A stretch of DNA of 64,000 bases from Comamonadaceae bacterium (GCA_009996515.1 JAACZV010000015.1:23734-87733), one strand, 5' to 3'; shown: positions 8,413 to 15,963, counted from the first letter of the stretch. The notes: generated from the letters alone by a model not told the origin. Program-made: numbers and translations.

Positions 8413-9437
8413 GTGCGCCAGCCTTTCGCCAATGCCGCGACCAGTTGTTCGGCCGTCGCCGGCACGCGGTTCAGCGGCAGGGCCTGGCCGGCCCACAGGC
8501 TGATGAACTCGGCCCGGCCGGCCCTGGCCGCGGCCTGGCGCAGGGGGCGGCTGGCGGCATTGGGCTGGGGGAAGTCGGGCAGGGCCGCGCCGTCCAGCTC
8601 GCGCGTCACGCGGTTGGCCAGGCCTCGCGCCAGCCGGCCGGAGAAGGCGCGCGTCAGCGTCGAGTCGGCGTCGCCGGCCGCCAGCAGCGCCGCGCGGTAG
8701 GCCGGCGACAGCGGGCACTCGTCGACCAGCAGGAAGGCCGTGCCGACGGCCACGCCGCTGGCGCCCAGCGCCTGGGCCGCCGCGACGCCGCGGGCGTCGG
8801 CGATGCCGCCGGCGGCCAGCACCGGGATGTCCAGCGCATCGACCAGCTGCGGCACCAGGGCCATGGTGCCGATCAGCGCGCCCTCGGGGCTGCCCAGGAA
8901 GCCGCCGCGATGGCCGCCGGCCTCATAGCCCTGGGCCACGACGGCATCGACACCGCTGGCCTGCAGCGCCCGCCCCTCGGCGACCTGCGTGGCCGTGCCC
9001 ACCACGATGAAACCCTGAGCCCGCAGCGCCGCCACCCGCGCCGCGCCCGGGTCGCCCATGACGAAGCTGATGACGGCCGGCCGGGCGGCGACGGCGGCCG
9101 CCAGCTGGGCCTCGAAGTCCTCCTCGCAGCGCTCGGGCCGCTCCGGTGCCGGCAGGCCCAGCTCGGCATGCCAGGCGGCCAGGCGGGCCAGGTAGGCGTC
9201 CAGCGCGGCGTCGTCGCGCCGCCAGGGCTGGGGGCAGAACAGGTTGATGCCGAAGGGCCGGTCGGTGCGGGCGCGGATGTCGGCCGCGACCTCGGCGATG
9301 CGGGCCGGCGCCAGATAGGCCGCGCCCAGCTGGCCGAAGCCGCCGCCCGCGCTGACCGCCGCGACCAGGGCCGCGCTGGCGGCCTCGCCGGCCATGGGGG
9401 CCATCCAGACGGGCGGCAGGTCGAAGAGGCGGCCCAT
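8409..9437 (-). CDS. Nitronate monooxygenase (NPD family flavoprotein)
   Basis: This 342-residue FMN-dependent TIM-barrel enzyme is of the 2-nitropropane dioxygenase type and oxidises alkyl nitronates to carbonyl compounds and nitrite. Visible family features are the N-terminal PVWMAPMAGEAASAALVAAV, the FMN/phosphate motifs VVAQGYEAGGHRG (with the family His) and VLAAGGIADARGVAAAQALG, and GASGVAVGTAFL. It lies 9 bp downstream of marC, and its stop codon overlaps the TTG start of creB, so it appears to be the gene before creB in one transcript. A metabolic link to the Cre system is not evident; translational coupling may be the reason for the arrangement. Confidence 0.9.
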   Translation of the reverse strand: MGRLFDLPPVWMAPMAGEAASAALVAAVSAGGGFGQLGAAYLAPARIAEVAADIRARTDRPFGINLFCPQPWRRDDAALDAYLARLAAWHAELGLPAPERPERCEEDFEAQLAAAVAARPAVISFVMGDPGAARVAALRAQGFIVVGTATQVAEGRALQASGVDAVVAQGYEAGGHRGGFLGSPEGALIGTMALVPQLVDALDIPVLAAGGIADARGVAAAQALGASGVAVGTAFLLVDECPLSPAYRAALLAAGDADSTLTRAFSGRLARGLANRVTRELDGAALPDFPQPNAASRPLRQAAARAGRAEFISLWAGQALPLNRVPATAEQLVAALAKGWRT

Positions 9438-9446
9438 GGCGGTGGC

Positions 9447-10088
9447 TCAGCTGAAGGAGCGCGCGGCCAGCACCGGGAAGAGCTTGATCAGGCCGTCGGA
9501 CAGCAGCTCGACGGCCAGCGCGGCCAGGATCAGGCCCATCAGCCGCGTCATGATGTTGATGCCGGTCTGGCCCAGCACCTTGGCGATCTTGCTGCTGGCC
9601 GAGAACGTGAGGAAGGTGACCAGCCCGACCACCACGCCGTAGCCGCACAGCACCGCCAACTCCCACCAGTGGCGGGTCTTGTCGGCATAGATCACCATCG
9701 TCGAGATGGTGGCCGGGCCGGTCAGCAGCGGGATGGCCAGCGGCACGACGGCGATGCTGGCGCCCGCGTCGGCCTTGCTGGAGCCCTCGGTGACGTCCTC
9801 CGTGCGCGCCTCGGCCGGCTTGGCGTTGAGCATCTGCAGCGAGCTGATCAACAGCAGGCAGCCGCCGCCGACCTGGAAGCTGGCCAGCGAGATGTTGAAG
9901 AACTCGATGATCTTCAGCCCGAACAGCGCGCTCAGGGCGATGACGATGCCGGCCGTGCAGGCGCTGACCAGGATGGTGCGGCGCCGCTGCTGGCGCGTGA
10001 AGGCGGACGTGAAGTGGATGAAGAAGGGCACCACGCCGACCGGGTTGACGATGGCCAGCAGCGCGACGAGAGGCTTGTAAATATCCAT
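9447..10088 (-). CDS. MarC family integral membrane protein
   Basis: This 213-residue protein has about six membrane helices and family motifs AIVNPVGVVPFFIHFT near the N-terminus and VPLAIPLLTGPATISTMVIY in the middle. MarC/YchE/YhgN proteins are inner-membrane proteins of unresolved function; some are proposed transporters, and the original link of MarC to antibiotic resistance was withdrawn. It is the first gene of the leftward run marC, nitronate monooxygenase, creB, creC. It diverges from the reverse transcriptase gene, so the 253-bp gap must hold its promoter too. Confidence 0.9.
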   Translation of the reverse strand: MDIYKPLVALLAIVNPVGVVPFFIHFTSAFTRQQRRRTILVSACTAGIVIALSALFGLKIIEFFNISLASFQVGGGCLLLISSLQMLNAKPAEARTEDVTEGSSKADAGASIAVVPLAIPLLTGPATISTMVIYADKTRHWWELAVLCGYGVVVGLVTFLTFSASSKIAKVLGQTGINIMTRLMGLILAALAVELLSDGLIKLFPVLAARSFS

Positions 10089-10142
10089 GAAGCAGATTGT
10101 GAGCGGACGAAGGCCCGTTGCCGTTGCGCAGGCAGCCCCGGG

Positions 10143-10335
10143 CGTCTCCTATCATCGCGGCGCGGCCGCTGCCCGAGGTCTTTGCCAGCCCTCACGGGCC
10201 AGCACTCCGGGGCAACCCCGGGGGTCTTGAATCTCGCGTCCAGCAGGGCGTGAGCGGTCCCGGCGCAAGGCGCCAGCCACCTCACGCGCCACCCGTCGCT
10301 CGGTCAGCGTGCCGCACTTTTCTGGCAGGGAGACG
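10143..10335 (+). ncRNA. Candidate retron msr-msd RNA upstream of the reverse transcriptase
   Basis: Retrons carry a structured RNA just upstream of the RT gene, closed by complementary a1 and a2 ends. In this 253-bp gap CGTCTCC at 10143-10149 is complementary to GGAGACG at 10329-10335. Between them are a strong hairpin CTCCGGGG/CCCCGGGG (10205-10223), a small one GGCGC/GCGCC (10262-10274), and an outer stem GCGTGAG/CTCACGC (10248-10254 with 10281-10287) enclosing it. A 7-bp a1/a2 match is short and could arise by chance in GC-rich DNA, and marC's leader shares this region. The span, about 190 nt, fits known retron RNAs. It is a prediction from position and pairing only. Confidence 0.3.
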
Positions 10336-10341
10336 AAGAGG

Positions 10342-11658
10342 GTGCCAACCGCCCGCACGATGACCGCCCGTGCGCTGGCCCGCGCGATGCTGGCCGGCCC
10401 GCGCGACGCCGCGGGCCTGGCGGCGCGCATGGCCGTCTGCCTGGGCGAGCGCCCGCCCTGGCTCGCTGCGCTGGCGCAGGCCATGGCGCGCGTGCCGGCC
10501 GAGGTCTGGCGGCGGCTGGAGGTGGCCACGCTGGCCGAGCGTGTCGAGGCCCACGAGGGCTTTGCCGCCGCCTGGGCCGGCGAGGCCCGCCCGCGGGCCC
10601 GCCACTGGCTGCTGCGTCCGCCCGATGAGCTGGCCCCCGCGCCCGCCGGCCTTGAGCGGCCGCACTGGCCCACCGTCGGCGCGCTGGCGCGCGGCCTGGG
10701 GCTGACGCCCGCCGGCCTGTGGCGGTTGACGCTGCCCGTCGACTGGCAACGCCGCCGCCCGCTGGTGCAGCAGCACTACCGCCAGGCGCTGGTGGCCAAG
10801 CGGGGCGACGGCGCCGGCTGGCGGCTGCTGGAGGTCCCGGCGCCGCACCTGCGCGCCGTGCAGCGCCGGCTGCTGGCGCAGCTGCTTGATGGCTTGCCGC
10901 CGCACGAGGCGGCGTTCGGCTACGCCGCGGGCCGCTCGGTCGTGCAGCACGCGGCGCAGCACGCGGGTCAGGCGCGGGTGCTGCGCCTGGACCTGAGCGA
11001 CTTCTTTTCGACGGTGCGCGCGGCGCGCGTGCACGCCCTGTTCAAGACGCTGGGCTACTCGACGGCCACCGCCCGCGCGCTGACCGCCCTGTGCACGACG
11101 GCCGTGCCCGAGGCCTGGTTGCGCGGGGAGCCACGGCTGAGCTGGCCGCAGCGCCAACGCCTGCGCGACCCGCACCTGCCGCAGGGCGCACCCACGTCGC
11201 CGGCACTGGCCAACCTGTGTGCGTTCGGGTTGGACGCGCGGCTGGCGGGGCTGGCGGCGCGCCTGGGCGCGCGCTACAGCCGCTACGCGGACGACCTGGT
11301 CTTCTCCGGCCCGGCATCGCTGCCGGTGCGGCAGATCGCGGCCTGGGTGTCGGCCATCGCGGCGGACGAGGGCTTCACCGTGAACCCCCGCAAGACCCGC
11401 AGCCTGGGCGTCGCGCAGCGGCAGGCGGTCTGCGGCATCGTCGTCAACGCGCATCCCAACCTGCCGCGCGCCGAGTTCGATCGGCTGAAGGCCACGTTGC
11501 ACCGCTGCGTGGTGAACGGCCCCGCTGGCGAGAACCGCGATGGCCACGCGGACTGGCGCGCCCACCTGCAGGGCCGGGTGGCCTGGGCGGCGCAGCTGAA
11601 CCCCGCCAAGGCCGGCAAGCTCAGCCGCCTGCTGGCGCGGATCGACTGGTCGCGCTGA
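10342..11658 (+). CDS. Retron-type reverse transcriptase
   Basis: This is an RNA-directed DNA polymerase of about 438 residues. An extra N-terminal region of roughly 150 residues precedes the RT core. Core motifs are LRLDLSDFFSTV (Asp217), LPQGAPTSPALANL, and the catalytic YSRYADDLVFSG with YADD at 315-318. The retron VTG motif appears as VCG (363-365) in AVCGIVVN. The tail contains NRDGHADWRAHLQGRVAW, which resembles the RT clade of myxobacterial retrons such as Mx162. I prefer the GTG at 10342, because AGGGAG lies nine bases upstream; GTG 10309 or ATG 10360 are alternatives. There is no adjacent effector gene: marC diverges and the cobalamin-binding-like gene overlaps its 3' end by 38 bp in convergent orientation. 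Confidence 0.88.
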   Translation: MPTARTMTARALARAMLAGPRDAAGLAARMAVCLGERPPWLAALAQAMARVPAEVWRRLEVATLAERVEAHEGFAAAWAGEARPRARHWLLRPPDELAPAPAGLERPHWPTVGALARGLGLTPAGLWRLTLPVDWQRRRPLVQQHYRQALVAKRGDGAGWRLLEVPAPHLRAVQRRLLAQLLDGLPPHEAAFGYAAGRSVVQHAAQHAGQARVLRLDLSDFFSTVRAARVHALFKTLGYSTATARALTALCTTAVPEAWLRGEPRLSWPQRQRLRDPHLPQGAPTSPALANLCAFGLDARLAGLAARLGARYSRYADDLVFSGPASLPVRQIAAWVSAIAADEGFTVNPRKTRSLGVAQRQAVCGIVVNAHPNLPRAEFDRLKATLHRCVVNGPAGENRDGHADWRAHLQGRVAWAAQLNPAKAGKLSRLLARIDWSR

Positions 11659-12412
11659 GTTCTCGCAGATAGTCCAGCCCCGCCGCGCCGCGCGAGCCCC
11701 ACCAGCTCAGCAGCTCGCCGTCGACCAGTTGCACGCGCGCCCGCGGGCACAGGGCCTGGGCCTCGGCCAGGTGCTCGGCGCCGAAGCGATAGGGTTCGGA
11801 GCTCAGCAGCACGCGGGCGATGTCGCCCAGCCAGGCCTCGTCGCCGCGCAGCGCCGGGTAGCGGCCGGCGCCCTGCTCACCGCCGGCGACGTCCGGCCAG
11901 GTGAACCAGCCGCCTTCGGCCAGCAGCGTCGAGATGTAGGTGTCGCGGGCCACCGTCATCCAGGGGTCGCGCCAGATCAGGTAGAGCACCTTCTCGCCGG
12001 GCCGGCCGCGGCCCCGGATGCGCGCCAGTGCCGCCGCGAACTCGGCCGCCAGCGCCGCCGCGCGTTCGTTGACGCCGGGCTGGTCGGCAAACGCCGCGCG
12101 CAGCTGCTCGAACAAGGCCAGGTTGTCCTCGGGCCGGCGCGGATGGGTCACGATGACCTGCGGCACGAAATCCCGCAGCGCCTCGGCCGTCTCGCGCCGG
12201 TTCTCGTCGACGTTGACGACGACATGGGTGGGCGCCAGCGCCCTCAGCTTGGCAAGATTCACGTCCTTGGTGCCGCCCACCTTGGGCACGGCCGCCACCG
12301 CCTCTGCCGGGTGGATGCAGAAACCGGTGCGGGCCACCAGGCAGGGCCCCAGCCCCAGGGCCACCAGCGTCTCGGTCGCGCTGGGCACCAGGCTGGCGAT
12401 GCGCGGCTTCAT
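11621..12412 (-). CDS. Cobalamin-binding-like protein (helical-backbone metal receptor, BtuF family)
   Basis: This 263-residue protein has a periplasmic-binding fold of the BtuF/FhuD type: N-terminal RIASLVPSATETLVALGLG, then VGGTKDVNLAKLRALAPTHVVV, and a C-terminal lobe with WWGSRG. BtuF captures vitamin B12 for an ABC importer. No signal peptide is visible from the chosen start (MKPRIAS, ATG 12412), so if exported it must use another route; many Burkholderiales homologues look the same. No BtuCD genes are adjacent, so the ligand is uncertain. Its start codon overlaps the stop of the upstream small membrane gene as ATGA, implying coupled translation. Its 3' end overlaps the RT gene by 38 bp. 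Confidence 0.8.
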   Translation of the reverse strand: MKPRIASLVPSATETLVALGLGPCLVARTGFCIHPAEAVAAVPKVGGTKDVNLAKLRALAPTHVVVNVDENRRETAEALRDFVPQVIVTHPRRPEDNLALFEQLRAAFADQPGVNERAAALAAEFAAALARIRGRGRPGEKVLYLIWRDPWMTVARDTYISTLLAEGGWFTWPDVAGGEQGAGRYPALRGDEAWLGDIARVLLSSEPYRFGAEHLAEAQALCPRARVQLVDGELLSWWGSRGAAGLDYLRELSATSRSAPAGG

Positions 12413-12633
12413 GGTTCTTCGGCCGGCGCCGGGCCACGGGCCCGGTCCATGCCAAGCAGCCCCGTGGCGATGACACCGAAAAAGGCGACAGCCAGGGCCA
12501 GGCCCACCCATGGCGCGCCCGGCAGGCCGGCAAGGCAAAAACCGGCCGCAAGGGCATAGGGGGCGCGCAGATGGCACTGCGCGTCGACGCCGGCGAGCAC
12601 GCGGGAGGGGGCAGGGAGCAGGCTGGGCGTCAT
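12409..12633 (-). CDS. Hypothetical small membrane protein
   Basis: This 74-residue frame starts at ATG 12633 (MTPSLLPAPSRV). It has two hydrophobic segments, APYALAAGFCLAGLPGAPW and VGLALAVAFFGVIATGLLG, so two membrane helices are likely. It ends in an ATGA overlap with the cobalamin-binding-like gene, which argues that it is really translated and belongs to that transcription unit. No family is recognised, and a role in B12 or metal uptake would be a guess from position only. Confidence 0.5.
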   Translation of the reverse strand: MTPSLLPAPSRVLAGVDAQCHLRAPYALAAGFCLAGLPGAPWVGLALAVAFFGVIATGLLGMDRARGPAPAEEP

Positions 12634-12864
12634 GACTTCGTTAGGGCGGCGATGGTATCGATGACGGCCGCGTGACGCCCGGAAACCGCCAGGGTTTGTG
12701 CTAGATCGTAAAAACAACACTTGTCAGAGTGCCGTCCAGCAAGATCGACACCCCGCCACCATAATGAATTGCCTGTGTCTGGACGCCGCGCCTTCGCTTG
12801 AATGGTTCACGATGGGTTGAAGCTCCACATGGTTTTTTGATTTAGAGAAGAGAAGGGCTTCCCC
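12634..12864. other. Divergent intergenic region upstream of the RNA-binding protein gene
   Basis: This 231-bp gap is clearly less GC-rich than the surrounding genes, with A/T tracts near 12706-12714 and 12830-12850. It separates two divergent transcription units and must hold both promoters. A CATAAT at 12760-12765 could be a -10 element for the rightward gene, but I find no good -35 at the right distance. If transcription starts there, the leader would be about 90-100 nt, long enough for temperature-dependent folding as in other cold-inducible RNA-binding protein genes. No coding sequence is supported. Confidence 0.4.
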
Positions 12865-13374
12865 ATGGGAAACAAGCTTTACGTGGGCAATCTTGCCTAC
12901 AGCGTGCGTGACGAATCGCTGCAAGAAGCGTTCGGTCAGTTCGGGACCGTGACCTCCGCGAAGGTCATGATGGATCGTGAAACCGGTCGCTCCAAGGGTT
13001 TCGGTTTCGTGGAAATGGGCTCGGACGCCGAGGCTCAGGCAGCCATCAACGGCATGAACGGCCAGGCCCTGGAAGGTCGCGCCATCGTCGTCAACGAAGC
13101 GCGCCCCCGTGAAGAGCGTCCGGGCGGCTTCGGCGGCGGCGGTCGCTCGGGTGGCGGCGGCTACGGCGGTGGTGGTGGCGGCTACGGCGGCGGTGGCCGC
13201 TCGGGTGGCGGCGGCTACGGCGGTGGTGGCGGCGGCTACGGCGGCGGCGGTGGTGGCTACGGCGGCGGTGGCCGCTCGGGTGGCGGCGGCTACGGCGGCG
13301 GTGGCCGTTCGGGTGGCGGCGGCTACGGCGGCGGCGGTGGCTACGGCGGCGGTGGTCGCTCGGGCGGCTACTGA
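12865..13374 (+). CDS. Glycine-rich RNA-binding protein with RRM domain
   Basis: This 169-residue protein has an N-terminal RNA recognition motif (residues 1-80): RNP2 is KLYVGNLAYSV and RNP1 is SKGFGFVEM, with conserved aromatic residues for RNA stacking. The C-terminal half is a low-complexity tail of GGGGYGGGG and GRSGGGGYGG repeats. The same layout is seen in the cold-induced Rbp proteins of cyanobacteria and in proteobacterial homologues, where it is linked to RNA chaperoning and cold adaptation. AGAAGG lies eight bases before the ATG. A perfect UUCG hairpin terminator follows 24 bp after the stop, so it is a single-gene unit. Tail length may vary between strains because the DNA is repetitive. 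Confidence 0.93.
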   Translation: MGNKLYVGNLAYSVRDESLQEAFGQFGTVTSAKVMMDRETGRSKGFGFVEMGSDAEAQAAINGMNGQALEGRAIVVNEARPREERPGGFGGGGRSGGGGYGGGGGGYGGGGRSGGGGYGGGGGGYGGGGGGYGGGGRSGGGGYGGGGRSGGGGYGGGGGYGGGGRSGGY

Positions 13375-13398
13375 TCACAGGCCCCTCGCAAGAGATCT

Positions 13399-13430
13399 GA
13401 ACAAAGCGCCTTCGGGCGCTTTGTTCTTTT
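13399..13430 (+). terminator. Rho-independent terminator after the RNA-binding protein gene
   Basis: A perfect 12-bp stem (GAACAAAGCGCC with GGCGCTTTGTTC) is closed by a TTCG tetraloop and followed by TTTT. The arms are A/T-rich on the outside, so it may also terminate the converging DUF5916 gene, whose stop codon lies 26 bp further on. Confidence 0.93.
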
Positions 13431-13455
13431 CTGCCCCCCGGTTGCTGCGCCGGGC

Positions 13456-15762
13456 TCAGTAAGCCAGCGCGGCCTTGGCGAACACTTCGTCCACACGCAC
13501 CGCCCCCGGCTGTTCGCGGGCCCGGCTCAGGCCCAGGCTGACGACGCGGGACAGGCCCACGCGGTGCTGGAACAGCAGCGACAGCACCCGCCCGGCGTCG
13601 TTCTGCGCCGCCAGGCCAGCGGCCGGCTCGTCGCGGCGGCTGAAACGCGTCCGCTGATGGATCAGCCGCAGCGAGTCGCGCGGCCCCAGGTGCAGCACGA
13701 CCAGCCCTTGCGCGCTGCGGTCGGTGAAGGCGCGCCGGCCGTCGGGCCCGTCGACCCAGCCCAGGCTCCAGCGCTGCTCGTACTCCAGCCACCATCCGCC
13801 CGCTAACGGCGTTCGCCACTGGGCTCGCAGCTGCCCCTGCGCACCCAGGCCCACGCGGTCGGCGTCGACGTCCAGGCGCCGGCCCCATTCGACCTCGGCG
13901 TCCACAGAAGTCAGCCGCTCGCCCGGGTTGGACTCCAGGCCCAGCAACAGCGTGCGCGTCGCATGCAGCCGGCCGCCGCTCTTCGCGCGGTGGCTGTCCA
14001 GGCCCACATGACCCCAGACGCCGGTGTTGCGTGCCGCCGCGAACCAGAAACCCGGCTGCAGCAGGCGGTCCACGATCTGGCCGGCGGCAACCCCCAGCAG
14101 CGGGTCGGCCAGCGCGCGGGTCTCCTGCAGCCGGAGCTGGATCTCGCTCTCGTGCATGTCCACGCCGGCCAGCTCGCGCGGGCCCAGGCGTAGATAGCCG
14201 AAGGCCGAGGCGCGGCGTATGCCGCTCTGGCTGACGAAGCCGTTGTCATTGGCAAAGCGCGGGCTGACCTCCTCGACGTTGACGTTGGCCACCCAGTCGC
14301 CGTCGCGATGGCGCCAGCCCAGCCAGGCGCGGTGGCCGCGCTCGCGGTCCACGCGCAGCACGCGGCCCGTCTCGTCCAGGCCCAGCGTGGTGCCGGACAG
14401 CATCAGGTGGCCGCGCCACTGGTCGCTGTCGCCGGCGCGCCAGACGCCGTCGCCGCCGACGACCTGGGTCGCGAGGCCCTGGCCGAAGTCGCGCCGCGAC
14501 GCCAGGCCCGCGAGGCCGAACTGCCCCTGCCCGCCCAGCTGCACGCGGCCGCGCGCGAAGCTGGCCTGCGAGCCGCCGGGCTGCACGCCGCTGCGTGTGG
14601 CGAAGGCGCCGGCGCGCAGCAGCGGGCCGCCGCCGGCATCGCGCAGATGCAGGGCCGTCGCCTCGGCGCCGGCGCCGCGCCAGGTGGCACGCAGGCCCCA
14701 GTCGGGGTCGGTGATGGCGCGGGTGTAGAAGGCCGCGAGGCTGCGGTTCTCGCCGGACTCGTCGGCCTGGGTGGGCCCCACCACGTCGGCGCTCTCCAGG
14801 AAGAAAGGCCTCTTCTCGGGCACGCTGAGCGCGAAGCGCGTGTTGCCGGCCAGCTGCGGCGCGTCCAGCTCCACCTGGGAGAAGTCGGGGTTCAGCATCA
14901 GGTCCAGCACCCAGTCCGCCCGCGGCCGCCACTTGAGCTCGGCACCCAGCGAGGCCTGGCGGGCGCGCCGCATGCCGTCGGCCTCGCTGGCGTCGCGCGT
15001 GGCGCGCAGCGTCAGCTCCGGGCGGAAGGCGATGAAGCCGCGTTCGCGCACCTGCTCCACGAGATCGTCCAGCCCGTCCAGCAGCTGCAGTTCGGCGATG
15101 AAACTCAGCGCGTCCTTGTTCAGCGCCGGTGCGCTGACGTCGAGCGTGCGCTCCTCGCGCGGAATGTTGCGGGCGACCATCACGCGCCAGGGCGCGCCCT
15201 GCGAATGCGGGAAGCGCAGCGCCGCCAGCGGCCAGCGCAGCTCGACGCTGTAGCCGTCGGGCAGCCGCGCGGTCGCGGCGTCGACGTCGAAGTCGGGCGC
15301 CGGGTCCTCGCTGTCCTCCTCGGCGGAGAACAGGCCGTCCTCGACGGCGCCGGCCGCGCTGACGCGCACGTACTGCGCCGTGCGGCGCTGGCCCACGGGG
15401 TCGATGAGGACGGCGACGAAGTCCTGGTCGGCCTTGACCTGGTCGCGCCGGGCCAGCGGCGCGCGGATGCGGCCGGGCTCGGGATCCCAGGCGCGGATGC
15501 CGAAGACCAGCGCGTCGTCGGTGACCAGCACCTGCAGCGTCGTGCGCCAGCGCGCGGGCTGCCTGTCGGCGGGCAGGAACTGCGCGAAGCGCTGGTAAAC
15601 CGGCGCGCGCTGCCAGGCGGCGTCGTCCAGCCGGCCGTCGATGACGGGGACGGCATCGCTGGCGGCCAGGCGCAGCGCGGTGGGGTGTTGCGGCTCGGGG
15701 GCATGGCCCCAGGCCGGCAGGGCCAGGGCGAGCAGGCCCGGGACCAGGCGTCGAAAAGTCAT
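13456..15762 (-). CDS. DUF5916 domain protein with CBM9-like N-terminus, probable outer-membrane barrel
   Basis: This 768-residue exported protein has a signal peptide (VPGLLALALPAWGHA) and an N-terminal carbohydrate-binding-family-9-like domain around VIDGRLDDAAWQRAPVY and VLVTDDALVFGIRAWDPEP. A long DUF5916 region follows, with alternating polar and hydrophobic strands (FALSVPEKRPFFLESADVV is typical), ending in an aromatic residue (AALAY), as outer-membrane beta-barrels do. The function is unknown; a sugar-binding or porin-like envelope role is a family-level guess. Upstream lies a 201-bp leader with a mini-ORF and a hairpin that may regulate it. Confidence 0.85.
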   Translation of the reverse strand: MTFRRLVPGLLALALPAWGHAPEPQHPTALRLAASDAVPVIDGRLDDAAWQRAPVYQRFAQFLPADRQPARWRTTLQVLVTDDALVFGIRAWDPEPGRIRAPLARRDQVKADQDFVAVLIDPVGQRRTAQYVRVSAAGAVEDGLFSAEEDSEDPAPDFDVDAATARLPDGYSVELRWPLAALRFPHSQGAPWRVMVARNIPREERTLDVSAPALNKDALSFIAELQLLDGLDDLVEQVRERGFIAFRPELTLRATRDASEADGMRRARQASLGAELKWRPRADWVLDLMLNPDFSQVELDAPQLAGNTRFALSVPEKRPFFLESADVVGPTQADESGENRSLAAFYTRAITDPDWGLRATWRGAGAEATALHLRDAGGGPLLRAGAFATRSGVQPGGSQASFARGRVQLGGQGQFGLAGLASRRDFGQGLATQVVGGDGVWRAGDSDQWRGHLMLSGTTLGLDETGRVLRVDRERGHRAWLGWRHRDGDWVANVNVEEVSPRFANDNGFVSQSGIRRASAFGYLRLGPRELAGVDMHESEIQLRLQETRALADPLLGVAAGQIVDRLLQPGFWFAAARNTGVWGHVGLDSHRAKSGGRLHATRTLLLGLESNPGERLTSVDAEVEWGRRLDVDADRVGLGAQGQLRAQWRTPLAGGWWLEYEQRWSLGWVDGPDGRRAFTDRSAQGLVVLHLGPRDSLRLIHQRTRFSRRDEPAAGLAAQNDAGRVLSLLFQHRVGLSRVVSLGLSRAREQPGAVRVDEVFAKAALAY

Positions 15763-15843
15763 GAATTCGTCCGAGAACGGCTGCGCAAGCGGGCGGCAGC
15801 CGCGGGAATCAGGCGGGGCGTGCGCGGAGCGCAGCCGGCGGGC

Positions 15844-15870
15844 GTCTGCGCCAGACGGCGGCGCGCAGAC
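15844..15870 (-). promoter_or_regulatory. Attenuator-like hairpins directly after a mini-ORF
   Basis: Read on the minus strand, GTCTGCGC and GCGCAGAC form an 8-bp stem across 15844-15870. A second, exclusive pairing, GTCTG with CAGAC (15844-15856), shares the last arm. The first stem abuts the stop codon of the mini-ORF at 15871-15897, so a ribosome stalled on that ORF would cover one arm. The DUF5916 start codon is 81 bp further on. There is no U-tract after the stem, so if this acts it would more likely be through translation or Rho than intrinsic termination. Confidence 0.35.
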
Positions 15871-15897
15871 CTAGCAGGGGTGAAGCACCTGGGCCAT
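15871..15897 (-). CDS. Possible leader peptide MAQVLHPC
   Basis: This eight-codon ORF (MAQVLHPC, TAG stop) has a near-perfect Shine-Dalgarno AGGAGG five bases before its ATG, stronger than that of the DUF5916 gene it precedes. It lies between the SDR gene and the DUF5916 gene on the same strand. A strong ribosome site on so short a frame, followed at once by a hairpin, is what leader peptides look like. Cysteine as the last sense codon could make it sensitive to cysteine supply, but that is speculation. It may also be chance. Confidence 0.28.
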   Translation of the reverse strand: MAQVLHPC

Positions 15898-15963
15898 GAT
15901 GTCCTCCTGGGCCGCGCTCGGCAGCTCTCGGGTCGAAGGCGCGCAGTGTAGCCAGCGCCGCGG

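Noticed and set aside
6313..8700. A 795-codon open frame on the plus strand
   Set aside because: It is antisense to creC and creB, with no recognisable domain and composition typical of shadow frames.
9997..10013. GTGAA-N7-GTGAA, resembling a second CreB box
   Set aside because: The spacing is seven rather than six and it lies inside marC coding sequence, where the codons explain it.
10152..11565. Minus-strand open frames opposite the reverse transcriptase
   Set aside because: Arg/Ala/Gly-rich shadow frames with no ribosome site or domain; they do not qualify as a retron effector gene.
12724..12924. A 66-codon minus frame over the start of the RNA-binding protein gene
   Set aside because: It is antisense to a well-supported gene start and lacks a Shine-Dalgarno sequence.
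13130..13374. Regular short repeats resembling a CRISPR or minisatellite
   Set aside because: They are in frame within the RNA-binding protein and encode its Gly-rich tail; there are no unique spacers.
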